Below, piece by piece: positions 43,999 to 52,940 of a stretch of 64,000 nucleotides of DNA (the first letter of the stretch is position 1; the number at the start of each line of letters is the position of its first letter). The position numbers and the translations under genes are program-made. The DNA lies in NCBI GenBank assembly GCA_002162755.1, contig MAAS01000026.1, positions 51,669-115,668 on the forward strand, given 5' to 3'. The stretch is from Gammaproteobacteria bacterium 50_400_T64 (GTDB lineage: Bacteria; Pseudomonadota; Gammaproteobacteria; Pseudomonadales; Porticoccaceae). The notes under the pieces were generated by a model that saw only the letters and a list, made by a program, of their open reading frames with translations, made no database searches and had not been told where the DNA came from.

Positions 43999-44937
43999 AT
44001 GGGTAATTTATTAGCAGGGCAGGTCGCCATCGTCACGGGCGCGGGTCGGGGAATGGGTCGTACACATGCGCTAGCACTAGCAGCAGAGGGCGCAAAAGTT
44101 GTGGTTAATGACCTCGGAGGCTCCGTACTCGGCGCGGGTGATGACGCTAGCCCGGCAGATGATGTGGTGAATGAAATCATCGCCGCTGGTGGCGAGGCTG
44201 TGGCCAATTACGGCAATGTTACCAGCGTGGCCGATGGCGAAAGCATGGTGCAGCAGGCATTGGATGCCTTTGGGCGGCTCGATATTGTGGTCAACAACGC
44301 GGGTAATATCCGCAATCAACTCTTCGTCAAAATGAGTGAGGAAGAGTGGGATAGCGTCATTGCAGTACACCTCAAAGGTTTGTTTTCAGTAACAAGGCAG
44401 GCGGCAGAAATCTTCCGCAAGCAGGGCAGTGGTCGCATTGTGAATACAGCGTCTGAAGCGGGTCTGGGCGGTTATGCCGCCTCGAATTATGCTGCAGCAA
44501 AAGAGGGCATTGTCGGCTTTTCTCGTACCCTGGCTTTAGAGCTTGGGCCCTACAATGTCACTACTAACGCCATTCGCCCTCGTGCCGGTACGCGCATGGC
44601 CGGTGCTGTGGATATGAAAAAGGCGCTGGAAATGGCCCGTGCTGGCAAGTTGCCGCTGCCCGAATTTATGTTTGAAATTGAAGATATGACGGAAGACTCC
44701 GAGACCTTTGCCCCCGAGCAGGTTTCACAATTGGTGGTTTTTCTCTGCACCGAGGCGGCTTCGCATATTAATGGCCGTGACTTTATTGTCGGCGGTGGTG
44801 AAATCACCCTGGTTTCTCTACCCACCAAAGAGCGCAGTATTTTTAGCGATACCCGTTGGACTCAGGAGCAATTACAGGACTTGATGCCGAAGACTTTGGC
44901 TAAAGGGCTGAAAAACCCGGCGGCACCACGCACCTAA
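43999..44937 (+). CDS. SDR-family oxidoreductase, extended (hydroxyacyl-CoA dehydrogenase-like)
   Basis: 312 aa from ATG 43999, with AAGGTGG upstream. TGAGRGMGRTHALALAAEGAKVVVNDLGGS is the beginning seen in multifunctional-enzyme-type 3-hydroxyacyl-CoA dehydrogenases. NNAG, the YAAAK catalytic pair and VNTAS follow. The C-terminal tail (about 255-312) is longer than in simple SDRs and has an RSIFSDTRWTQEQLQDLMP segment. NAD(H) preference is suggested by the Asp after strand 2 (VVND). Divergent from the FabG-like gene. Confidence 0.92.
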   Translation: MGNLLAGQVAIVTGAGRGMGRTHALALAAEGAKVVVNDLGGSVLGAGDDASPADDVVNEIIAAGGEAVANYGNVTSVADGESMVQQALDAFGRLDIVVNNAGNIRNQLFVKMSEEEWDSVIAVHLKGLFSVTRQAAEIFRKQGSGRIVNTASEAGLGGYAASNYAAAKEGIVGFSRTLALELGPYNVTTNAIRPRAGTRMAGAVDMKKALEMARAGKLPLPEFMFEIEDMTEDSETFAPEQVSQLVVFLCTEAASHINGRDFIVGGGEITLVSLPTKERSIFSDTRWTQEQLQDLMPKTLAKGLKNPAAPRT

Positions 44938-44966
44938 TACAGCATTTTTTACAGTTGTCATTATTG

Positions 44967-44998
44967 AAGCGGGTTCAGTGATACTGAGTCCGCTTTTT
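44967..44998 (+). terminator. Rho-independent terminator after the SDR gene (convergent with wzz-like gene)
   Basis: Stem AAGCGG/CCGCTT with inner TCAG/CTGA and loop TGATA, followed by TTT on the plus strand (CCGCTTTTT). It overlaps the stop codon of the minus-strand Wzz-like gene (44975-44977), so the coding end doubles as a terminator arm. Confidence 0.7.
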
Positions 44999-47086
44999 AA
45001 TGGACGGCAATTTCTTAAGCGCGGGGTGAACTGCCTCAATTTCGTCGGCGGCTAAACCGGGGCCAGAGGGCGATAGCTGACCGTATTGTGTCAATTGCAC
45101 GGGTGACAGCGGGCCAACAATACTGCCAAGTTCGGATAGCTTGATGCCCGATCGGACGAGGAAGTAGATATAGCTTTGCTGCAGGCAAGTACTGTTGATA
45201 CTTGATGGCTCACTCAGCCCCGCATCAATAGCGGCACAGCTGAGCATGGCATTAAAAAACGTATCGTCAGTTTCTTCATCGGCAGACAGCCATTGGGGTG
45301 CGCCCTGGGTTTTTGCCAGCAATTCTTGTAACGCTGGGGGTATGGCTAGCGCCCTGGGATTAAATGTGTTGAGTTGTATTTGCTGTGGGGTTTGTTGATG
45401 AGAGGTTTGCTCGGGAAGCGTAAAACTCTCGGGCTTCAATGCTCCCAGTTCATCGGGTCTAATGCCCGATAACAGCAGAGCGATGAGTTGTTGTGTTGGC
45501 AGATCTGCTGCAGCGAGTAGCGCTTTGATTTCCCTTTCCTCAAGTTCTCTGACGCTAGTGTCGACAGAGGGCTTGCCTAAAAGTGTGCTCGCACTTTGTT
45601 CCAGGGAGAGGCCCTCATTCCTGGCTTCATCTAATAATTGTGCCTGAGGTATTTGTTTTTCTGGGTTTGCAGCCAGGCGTGAGTCAAGGATGGTGACATA
45701 GTTGGGTGCTGGTGCCTGGTTTTGATTGTCGTCATGAGTACGGCGCAGGAATTCATACAGCCAGACGGCCAGTAAACCCAGTAGCAGCGAGCAGACCGCA
45801 ATAATTCCGGCATCGCGCCAATAGAGGGGGTAAACCGCTGTGTCTGATGCGTAAGCCGGTTCGATAATTTGAATTTGCGGGTATTTTTGCTGCTGCTCAA
45901 TATGCAGATCAGTGATGCGTTGCAGGATGACACGCTTGTGCTCTTCGAGTTGAATCAGCTCTTCTTTCATCGCCTCGTGTGCCGAGAAGCTATTGCTAAA
46001 AGTGAGGGCGGTTTGTTTGTAATCGTCAAGTTGACGTTGCAGTGCAATTTCGGCAATTTTTGCCGCTTGATAGTTACGTGATGCCGTTGCTAGCACGAGG
46101 GATTGACCGGCGGCTTCTTTCTCGGCAAGTGTTTTTTCTATAGCGGCCAATTGCTCGGGAATGGCTTTCATTTCCGGATGCAGGGCCATGTAGTCACGTG
46201 TGTATTTATTATCCAGTTCGGTGAGCTTGTCCTGTAATCGTCTTTGGCGCAGCTGTAAATCAGAGAAGGCGCGTTCATCACTGGGTGCTATCAGCGTTTT
46301 TCCCTGAGCGGCTGCAGCCTGTATGGCGTCAAGTTCGGCTTTCGTGGTGACGCGTTTTTCAAGTGCGGTGTTAAGAGCGTCTGTCAGCCCCTTGAGTTTG
46401 GCGTAAACCTCATTTTCATCTCTGCCTAAAGAGAGGATGTTGTTATTGGCGCGGAACTTTTCGAGTTCTTCGCGCTTGCTGACAACTTCATTTTCTATGC
46501 GGGTTTGCTGCTCTAATAGAGCGCTAGTAGTCTCGGCAACATTTTTTTCAATAGCGTCACGACGCGATTGGGCATAGGTGGCTATGAGGGTGTTGAGCAG
46601 AATTGGGAGTATTTCAGCGTTGTAGCCTTTGGCGCTAATCTCAAGCAAATTGCTTGCGTCGAGTGGCGCAACGCTCAGCATTTTTTGGAATTCGGCACTA
46701 TCGTTTGGTAGTGATCCTGTTGCATATTCTTCGGCACGAAGTTGTGCCAATGTGGTATCTAAGGTCTCTCGGGCGCGCAACAGGTTCTTTTGTATGAGGC
46801 CGTGCTGCAAGCTTGGGTCTGCTATTTCGGCGCCAACCTGGTTGGGCGTAACGGTGAGTAAAACCGCTGAACTCGCATAAATTGCCGGTCGGCTAAAATC
46901 GTAAATTAGGCCCAGGCTGGCACACAATAGGGTGGTGATAAAGAAAATGCGGAAGCGTTGAGATTGATGCCAGGGGATTCTTTTTTTAAAGGGACGAGGG
47001 TAATCAATGTTACCAAACCCTGGGCCTGGCGTGTTGCCGGGATAAGTCCCGGCCGGTTCCGCAAGAGGTAGCTTGTTGCTAGTCAT
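44975..47086 (-). CDS. Wzz/GumC-type polysaccharide co-polymerase fused to a degenerate tyrosine-recombinase-like domain
   Basis: 703 aa. Residues ~46-65 and ~427-450 are membrane segments framing a long periplasmic region rich in coiled coil (about 160-400), the layout of Wzz/GumC/Etk N-terminal proteins that set polysaccharide chain length. No C-terminal kinase Walker motif is present. Instead residues ~523-703 resemble the catalytic fold of tyrosine recombinases: LIALLLSGIRPDELGALK (Arg I box), FFNAMLSCAAIDAGL, then INSTCLQQSYIYFLVRSGIKLSELGSIVGPLSPVQLTQYGQLSP. The HxxR residues are replaced, Arg I and a Tyr remain, so it is probably inactive. No polysaccharide genes flank it. Confidence 0.8.
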   Translation of the reverse strand: MTSNKLPLAEPAGTYPGNTPGPGFGNIDYPRPFKKRIPWHQSQRFRIFFITTLLCASLGLIYDFSRPAIYASSAVLLTVTPNQVGAEIADPSLQHGLIQKNLLRARETLDTTLAQLRAEEYATGSLPNDSAEFQKMLSVAPLDASNLLEISAKGYNAEILPILLNTLIATYAQSRRDAIEKNVAETTSALLEQQTRIENEVVSKREELEKFRANNNILSLGRDENEVYAKLKGLTDALNTALEKRVTTKAELDAIQAAAAQGKTLIAPSDERAFSDLQLRQRRLQDKLTELDNKYTRDYMALHPEMKAIPEQLAAIEKTLAEKEAAGQSLVLATASRNYQAAKIAEIALQRQLDDYKQTALTFSNSFSAHEAMKEELIQLEEHKRVILQRITDLHIEQQQKYPQIQIIEPAYASDTAVYPLYWRDAGIIAVCSLLLGLLAVWLYEFLRRTHDDNQNQAPAPNYVTILDSRLAANPEKQIPQAQLLDEARNEGLSLEQSASTLLGKPSVDTSVRELEEREIKALLAAADLPTQQLIALLLSGIRPDELGALKPESFTLPEQTSHQQTPQQIQLNTFNPRALAIPPALQELLAKTQGAPQWLSADEETDDTFFNAMLSCAAIDAGLSEPSSINSTCLQQSYIYFLVRSGIKLSELGSIVGPLSPVQLTQYGQLSPSGPGLAADEIEAVHPALKKLPSIKKRTQYH

Positions 47087-47135
47087 TCCTCATCCCTGTT
47101 GTTCGCATTGCATTGGTTGCTTAATTTTACAGCGT

Positions 47136-48659
47136 TTATTCCAGCAAAATACGCAATTGCGTTTTTAGAATTTTACCGTAATTGTTTTTTGGCAGCTGGG
47201 CCACAAAGTGATAGTGCTTGGGGCGTTTAAAGCGGGCCATATTGTCGATACAAAACGCGTCGAGTTGTGCTTTGTCGAGAGTAGCCGTTTCCCGTTGCAC
47301 GACAAAGGCGACGACTACCTCTCCCCAGTCGGGGTCGGCTTTGCCAATCACCGATACTTCAATAATGTCTGGGTGTTCAAGCAGGATTTCTTCGACTTCC
47401 CGAGGATAAATGTTGGTGCCGCCGCTGATGATTAAATCCTTCGAGCGGTCTTTCAAGGTTAAATAACCCTGAGCATTGAGCATGCCCATATCGCCGGTAA
47501 AGAGCCAGCCATCGACAATGGTCTTTGCCGTTGCTTCGGGGTTTTGCCAATAACCACGCATCACGGTATCGCCGTTAACGAGTATCTCGCCGACTTCGCC
47601 GTCGGGGAGTTTGTTGCCATCCTCGTCGGCAATGCGGATTTCAACCGGCACCTGAGCGCAGCCGACAGAGGCGAGGAGTTCGTCCAGTGGCAGGTCGTCC
47701 CGGCCGAGGTGGTCGGCACGATTGAGGCAGCTGATGGTCATTGGGGTTTCGCCCTGGCCGTAGATTTGTGCAAATTTATTGCCAAAGCGCTCCATCGCGA
47801 CTTTGATGTCGGCGACATACATCGGCCCACCGCCGTAAATCATTACCTTTAAGTTGTCGGTGTTTTCATCTTTTGCCGGGGGTGTTTCGACCATGCGCTT
47901 AATCATGGTCGGCGCGGCAAACATCGACACTTGTGGATAGTGCTTGATGAGCTGGAGGATTTCTTCTGGCTCAAAGCTGCCACTCTGGGAAACAACCTGG
48001 TGGGCACCGGCGGCAATATTAGGAAAGGCGTAAAGACCGGAGCCGTGGGACATGGGTGCGGCGTGAAGCAGGGTAGCACCGGGTTCGATGGTGTCGACAC
48101 TGGCGAAGTAGCTTTGCGTCATCGCCATTAAATTGCGATGGCTGAGCATCGCACCCTTGGGCTGGCCTGTGGTGCCGCTGGTGTAAAACAGCCAGGCAAT
48201 GGCGTCGGGCTCGCATTGTTGCAGGGCTAAAGGGGGCGATTCATAGACTTGTTGAAATGCTGTGGAATTAACGCTGATGAATGATTTTAGCGTGTCGACG
48301 GTGTTGTTTAATTCACCAATCGTATCGTTGAAATCATCGGTAATAAAAGCGTGGGTTGCGCCACTGTTTTCCAGAATATAGGCGAATTCCCGGCGGTGCA
48401 GTTTGGCGTTGACCGGTACAGCGGTGAGCCCCGCATGCAAAACACCAAACAACACTTCTATGTACTGGGGTGAGTTTTTCATCACCAGTGCGATGCGCTC
48501 GCCGGGCTGGCATTGCAGCTCGTTTTTCAAATAGCTGGCAATGGCTGCAGTACGTTGTGCCAATGTGGCGTAGTCGCAGTGGGGCTCAAGCCCGCTGGAC
48601 AGCGCCCTGTGTTGAGGGAAGCGGCAGGCAGATTTTTCAAGTAGGGCGGCAATATTCAT
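47136..48659 (-). CDS. AMP-dependent acyl-CoA synthetase/ligase
   Basis: 507 aa, a class I adenylate-forming enzyme. P-loop YTSGTTGQPKGAMLSH, the A5 region IYGQGETPMTISCL, the hinge YLTLKDRSKDLIISGGTNIYPREVEE and the C-terminal acylation lysine in PKNNYGKILKTQLR are all present. The length and hinge fit medium/long-chain or aromatic acyl-CoA ligases. Substrate unknown; the hydratase and SDR genes nearby suggest a carboxylic acid degradation route. Convergent with nothing: the wzz-like gene lies downstream on the same strand with a 49-bp gap. Confidence 0.93.
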   Translation of the reverse strand: MNIAALLEKSACRFPQHRALSSGLEPHCDYATLAQRTAAIASYLKNELQCQPGERIALVMKNSPQYIEVLFGVLHAGLTAVPVNAKLHRREFAYILENSGATHAFITDDFNDTIGELNNTVDTLKSFISVNSTAFQQVYESPPLALQQCEPDAIAWLFYTSGTTGQPKGAMLSHRNLMAMTQSYFASVDTIEPGATLLHAAPMSHGSGLYAFPNIAAGAHQVVSQSGSFEPEEILQLIKHYPQVSMFAAPTMIKRMVETPPAKDENTDNLKVMIYGGGPMYVADIKVAMERFGNKFAQIYGQGETPMTISCLNRADHLGRDDLPLDELLASVGCAQVPVEIRIADEDGNKLPDGEVGEILVNGDTVMRGYWQNPEATAKTIVDGWLFTGDMGMLNAQGYLTLKDRSKDLIISGGTNIYPREVEEILLEHPDIIEVSVIGKADPDWGEVVVAFVVQRETATLDKAQLDAFCIDNMARFKRPKHYHFVAQLPKNNYGKILKTQLRILLE

Positions 48660-48869
48660 TGGCTTAAATCAGGTTGTTCAAGATGGGGCGATTCTCTGTT
48701 ATTTAACAGGCGCTGGCAAATGCCTGAGCGTCGAAATCGAATATATCTACTTTACGTGTCGAATCGACTGAGGTGATTACTGGTGGTAACGGCCAGGTTA
48801 CACTCTTGTGCTGAGCTGGGTGCTGCTGTTTAATTCGGGGCACGTTGATTTACAGGGAGAGTTCGCCAA

Positions 48870-50261
48870 ATGTTGCACCAGAAAGATTCTGTTAGAGAGC
48901 AGCTCGACGATGATATTTATGCATCGAGAGACGCCGCCTTAAGACTGCCAAAATATAAAATGCCCGAGCAGGAACACAACGCCCAGGTGATCCATGCTTT
49001 GATTACCGATGAATTGATGCTGGATGGTAACTCTCGCCAAAATTTGGCGACTTTTTGCCAAACATGGCTGGAGCCCGAAGTGCTTGATTTGATGGAGCAC
49101 TCCGTCGACAAGAACCTGGTTGATAAAGATGAATACCCGCAAACAGCCGAAATTGAAAGTCGCTGTGTGCATATCCTTGCCGATTTGTGGAACTCCCCTG
49201 ACTCTGCCAATGCCACCGGAACTTCGACCACCGGTTCGAGTGAAGCGGCAATGTTGGGCGGCATGGCTTTGTTGTGGCGCTGGCGAGATGCCCGGAAGGC
49301 GCAGGGAAAGCCCCATGAAAAACCCAATTTGGTCACCGGGCCAGTGCAAGTTTGCTGGCATAAGTTTTGTCGCTACTGGGACGTCGAGTTGCGTGAAATT
49401 CCCATGGCAAGTGACCGCTATATTATGAACGGTGAGGAAGTTGTTTCTCGTTGTGATGAAAATACTATCGGTGTCATCCCAACGCTGGGTGTGACGTTTA
49501 CAGGGCAATTTGAACCGGTTGAAGAAGTCAGTGCGGCGCTGGATCAACTGGAAAAACAAACCGGCCTCAATATTTCTATGCATATCGATGCCGCGAGCGG
49601 TGGCTTTCTGGCACCCTTCCTAGAACCGGAGCTGGTGTGGGACTTTCGTCTGCCACGGGTTAAATCTATCAATACTTCGGGTCATAAGTTTGGTCTCGCA
49701 CCCCTCGGGGTCGGTTGGGTGATTTGGCATAATAAAGAAGACCTGCCCGATGACCTGGTCTTTAAGGTTAATTACCTGGGGGGTGACATGGTTGATTTTG
49801 CCCTTAATTTTTCCAAGCCCGGCAGTCCGGTGGTCGCCCAATATTATAATTTTCTACGTTTGGGCAAAGAGGGTTATCGCAATATTCATTCGGTGTGCCG
49901 AGAGTTGGCGGTATATCTTTCAAAAGCTATTGCAGAGCTAGGGCCTTTTGAGATTATTTATGATGGCAGCGATGGTATCCCGGCGCTGAGCTGGAAGTTA
50001 AAACCTGGTATGAATCACACTTTTAGTTTGTTTGATTTTGCCGATCGTCTGCGCGCGCGTGGCTGGCAAGTGCCGGCTTATGCCTTGCCCGCCGACATTG
50101 AAGATCAGGTGATTCAGCGAGTTTTAGTGCGCCATGGTTTTAGCCGAGATTTGGCGGATTTGTTGTTAGAGGACTGTCAGAGAGCACTCGATCATCTGGC
50201 GAAGCACCCCGCTACCAATCCCATGACAGAAGATGAAGGGGGAGGTTTTAAGCATGGCTGA
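48870..50261 (+). CDS. gad: Glutamate decarboxylase (PLP-dependent)
   Basis: 463 aa, normal length. AGGGAGAG precedes the [18 protein letters not shown] binds PLP phosphate, [16 protein letters not shown] contains the Asp that pairs with PLP, and [18 protein letters not shown] carries the PLP lysine (about 273). It converts glutamate to GABA, consuming a proton. The C-terminus is close to the E. coli GadA/B end ([10 protein letters not shown]...). The next gene starts inside its 3' end. The link to a cardiolipin synthase suggests an acid or envelope-stress unit, which is inference. Confidence 0.95.
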   Translation: MLHQKDSVREQLDDDIYASRDAALRLPKYKMPEQEHNAQVIHALITDELMLDGNSRQNLATFCQTWLEPEVLDLMEHSVDKNLVDKDEYPQTAEIESRCVHILADLWNSPDSANATGTSTTGSSEAAMLGGMALLWRWRDARKAQGKPHEKPNLVTGPVQVCWHKFCRYWDVELREIPMASDRYIMNGEEVVSRCDENTIGVIPTLGVTFTGQFEPVEEVSAALDQLEKQTGLNISMHIDAASGGFLAPFLEPELVWDFRLPRVKSINTSGHKFGLAPLGVGWVIWHNKEDLPDDLVFKVNYLGGDMVDFALNFSKPGSPVVAQYYNFLRLGKEGYRNIHSVCRELAVYLSKAIAELGPFEIIYDGSDGIPALSWKLKPGMNHTFSLFDFADRLRARGWQVPAYALPADIEDQVIQRVLVRHGFSRDLADLLLEDCQRALDHLAKHPATNPMTEDEGGGFKHG

Positions 50262-50982
50262 GCCTCGTGCACCGCTGTTGTTGCGGGTGTGGAGGCTTGA
50301 TTCCCGGTTTTTGAATGGCTGGATAGCCAGTTTATTTATGGTAGGTGCAGCCCTCTTTGCCTTGGGCTGCGCACTCTATTTGTTGGGTAGTGACGATGCC
50401 TTTGTTCTGGATAGTATTTTTTTTGTTGGCTCAATATTCTTTACGGCAGCGGCTTTTAGTCAACTGCATCAGGTGCTTGGTGGTGAGGCGGGAAGTACGA
50501 AAACCCGACGGGAGATAATACGTCGAGCCTGTAACAGACAGTCCATCGATGTGCCGTTGATGTCTGCATTTTCCCAGTTTGTCGGCACCTTAATGTTCAA
50601 TATCAATACCTTTGATGCCTTCTTCGAGCTGCAGTGGTTTGCCGAGGGATTACTGGTCTGGACGCCAAATATTATGGGCTCCCTGTTATTTCAGCTGTCG
50701 GGGAGTTTGGCTTTGTATGAAATCACCGGCCGCTGGTGGAGCTGGCCTACAATCCGGCGCCGTCAGGGGATACATTGGTGGATAGGCTACATCAATTTTG
50801 TCGGCTGTGTGGCCTTTCTGGTGTCGGCATTACTCGCTTTTTTTGTTGCCGCTTGGGCCGCTAGTGGGTCCGTTATATTCACTCTGTTAGGCGCTTGCTG
50901 CTTTTTCGTCGCTGCTTTATTAATGTGGCCTGAGATGTATAGCCGTAAAGGCGCTAAGCCATCATGTGGTCGCAATGTTTGA
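50254..50982 (+). CDS. Multi-pass membrane protein (YrhK-like domain) of unknown function
   Basis: 242 aa from ATG 50254; AAGGGGGAGG lies eight bases upstream inside the end of gad, and the two genes overlap by eight bases. Five to six hydrophobic segments are visible ([23 protein letters not shown], ...[18 protein letters not shown], ...[19 protein letters not shown], ...[26 protein letters not shown], ...[18 protein letters not shown]). The first part recalls the YrhK domain of unknown function. Inner membrane. The tight overlap with gad upstream and cls downstream implies shared translation. Confidence 0.83.
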   Translation: MAEPRAPLLLRVWRLDSRFLNGWIASLFMVGAALFALGCALYLLGSDDAFVLDSIFFVGSIFFTAAAFSQLHQVLGGEAGSTKTRREIIRRACNRQSIDVPLMSAFSQFVGTLMFNINTFDAFFELQWFAEGLLVWTPNIMGSLLFQLSGSLALYEITGRWWSWPTIRRRQGIHWWIGYINFVGCVAFLVSALLAFFVAAWAASGSVIFTLLGACCFFVAALLMWPEMYSRKGAKPSCGRNV

Positions 50983-52429
50983 GGGCATTAATCTGAGTGC
51001 CAATATGTTCTTTATATTGCTCCACTTTGTGATTGTGACCTTGACGCTATTGCGGGTGCTGCTTCGTCCCTACCGTGAGCCCGCTGCTCGAATTGCCTGG
51101 ATAGCGGTTATTGCGACATTACCCTTTATTGGTGTATTGGCTTATCTGTTTTTCGGTGAAGTTAATATTGCTTATAGGCAGAAAATAAAAATTAAAGCTG
51201 TGTTTGAAAATAACCGGCTGTCGGATACCTCTGTGGTGGTTGAGCAGCATAAAGCAGAAATCCCACTCAATTTTGAACAGGTTTTTAAGCTCGGACAATC
51301 CATTAATGGCTTTTCGCCCATGGGCGGTAACAGCGCTGTTTTAATGGCAGATTCAAATGCCATGATTGCGTCTCTAGTGGCTGATATTGAGCGTGCGCAG
51401 CACCGTGTTCACCTGCTGTTTTATATTTGGCTGATCGACAATAATGGCTGTAAAGTCATTGATGCTCTTAAGCGTGCGGCTGCTCGCGGGCTTGAATGTC
51501 GGGTCATCGTCGATAGTGTTGGCTCTAGCACTTTGATACGGTCTAAACACTGGTCTGCAATGAAAAATGCGGGTGTATCTTTGGCTGTGGCATTGCCCGT
51601 TGGCAACCCTTTATTTAAAGTTTTTATGGGTCGAATTGATCTGCGTAATCATAGAAAAATCGTTGTTATAGATGGTGCTACTACCTATTGCGGTAGCCAG
51701 AATTGTACTGATCCCGAGTTTTTACCTGAAGCTAAATTTGCCCCCTGGGTCGATGTCATGCTGCGTGTTGAGGGGCCTGTTGCGCAACAAAACGAGCAGC
51801 TCTTTGTCAGTGACTGGATGGCCTGGGCGCATGAAGATATTCGTGTTTTGCCAGGCTTGCCAGCGGCTGGTTTAGGGCAAGGCTTTACGGCTCAGGTTTT
51901 TGGTACAGGCCCTGGTAATAGGCCCCTGGCCATGTCTCAGATGATCGTTGCCTTGATCACCTCCGCACAGAGAGAGCTGGTCATTACTACACCCTATTTT
52001 ATTCCTAACGAGGCTATTCAAAGTGCATTGCAGGCGGCAGCCTGGCGTGGTGTGAGAACGACAGTTATTTTCCCCGCGAGAAATAATTCCTGGATCGTAC
52101 AGCGGGCGAGCCGTAGTTATTATCAGGAGTTACTAGCAGCAGGTGTTATTATTTATGAGCACACCGAGGGCCTGTTGCATTCAAAGACTTTAACTGTTGA
52201 TCGTAAGTTTACGATGCTGGGTTCGGCCAATTTAGATCGACGAAGTTTTGATCTTAATTATGAAAATAATATGCTTATTTTTAGCGAAGGTGTTACTGCA
52301 GATCTTGTGGCGCGGCAGGAAGAATATGTGCGCCATGCCAAGCTCATTACACTCGACCTTGTCGGTTCGTGGTCGCTATCCAGCAGGCTGGTGAATAATA
52401 CCCTGGCTGTTCTCAGTCCCATTCTTTAA
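50975..52429 (+). CDS. cls: Cardiolipin synthase (phospholipase D superfamily)
   Basis: 484 aa from ATG 50975, overlapping the preceding stop by eight bases. Two N-terminal membrane segments (FFILLHFVIVTLTLLRVLL, IAWIAVIATLPFIGVLAYLFFGE) precede two phospholipase D HKD motifs: NHRKIVVIDG (about 225) and HSKTLTVDRKFTMLGSANLDRRS (about 402). This is the usual plan of ClsA-type enzymes that join two phosphatidylglycerols into cardiolipin. The HKD residues are intact. Third gene of the gad-membrane protein-cls unit. Confidence 0.94.
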   Translation: MFEGINLSANMFFILLHFVIVTLTLLRVLLRPYREPAARIAWIAVIATLPFIGVLAYLFFGEVNIAYRQKIKIKAVFENNRLSDTSVVVEQHKAEIPLNFEQVFKLGQSINGFSPMGGNSAVLMADSNAMIASLVADIERAQHRVHLLFYIWLIDNNGCKVIDALKRAAARGLECRVIVDSVGSSTLIRSKHWSAMKNAGVSLAVALPVGNPLFKVFMGRIDLRNHRKIVVIDGATTYCGSQNCTDPEFLPEAKFAPWVDVMLRVEGPVAQQNEQLFVSDWMAWAHEDIRVLPGLPAAGLGQGFTAQVFGTGPGNRPLAMSQMIVALITSAQRELVITTPYFIPNEAIQSALQAAAWRGVRTTVIFPARNNSWIVQRASRSYYQELLAAGVIIYEHTEGLLHSKTLTVDRKFTMLGSANLDRRSFDLNYENNMLIFSEGVTADLVARQEEYVRHAKLITLDLVGSWSLSSRLVNNTLAVLSPIL

Positions 52430-52444
52430 ATTAAAGGACAAGAG

Positions 52445-52470
52445 TCGCACTTTGCCCGTGCTAAGTGCGA
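52445..52470. terminator. Hairpin in the convergent gap after cls
   Basis: TCGCACTT/AAGTGCGA inverted repeat with a 10-nt loop, between the cls stop and the minus-strand lipoprotein stop. T-runs are weak on both sides, so efficiency is uncertain. Confidence 0.5.
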
Positions 52471-52486
52471 TCCTTATCGTCATAAC

Positions 52487-52909
52487 TTACGGCTCTACTC
52501 GCGTGTCAGTAAACGAATAACCTTCAATTAATTCTGATGTTTTTTCGTTAGTGGTGATTTCCGTAAATTTAATTTTATTGTCACCGATTAATTCGTAAGC
52601 ATATTTGTCGGCTTTGTCATGGACGCCATTTTGCTTTTCGTAAAAGTATTCGCCCTCTAACCACCAGGTACCTTCGTTAGTCTCTGTGCTTTTGATGACG
52701 CTGTATTCATAACTTTTATAAATCAATTGAAAAGTGCCGTCGGCTTTACGGGTTTGTAGCCAGCTGTCTTTACGGTTCTTGTTTTTGTGCGCGTATTCGC
52801 CGACCCACGCACCGACGAATTTTTCTAGTTCGGGTGCTTTGCTTTCGGCGTGGGTGTTGATGCCTGTGCAGCTGAGTAGGATGGCTAATAATAAAGTTCT
52901 GATTTTCAT
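52487..52909 (-). CDS. Small secreted protein, probable lipoprotein, unknown function
   Basis: 140 aa from ATG 52909. The start MKIRTLLLAILLSCTG gives a lipoprotein-type signal peptide with LLSC as a likely lipobox. The mature part is a hydrophilic, strand-rich sequence (FVGAWVGEYAHKNKNRKDSWLQTRKADGTFQL, GTWWLEGEYFYEKQNGV), reminiscent of lipocalin-like proteins. The 254-aa ORF in the track extends upstream into the yciK gene in another frame and is not credible. Function unknown. Confidence 0.8.
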   Translation of the reverse strand: MKIRTLLLAILLSCTGINTHAESKAPELEKFVGAWVGEYAHKNKNRKDSWLQTRKADGTFQLIYKSYEYSVIKSTETNEGTWWLEGEYFYEKQNGVHDKADKYAYELIGDNKIKFTEITTNEKTSELIEGYSFTDTRVEP

Positions 52910-52940
52910 AATGGATTCCAGGTGTTTAGTGGATTGTGGG

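Noticed and set aside
48939-49583. 214-aa minus-strand ORF
   Set aside because: Antisense to the PLP-binding part of glutamate decarboxylase; a shadow.
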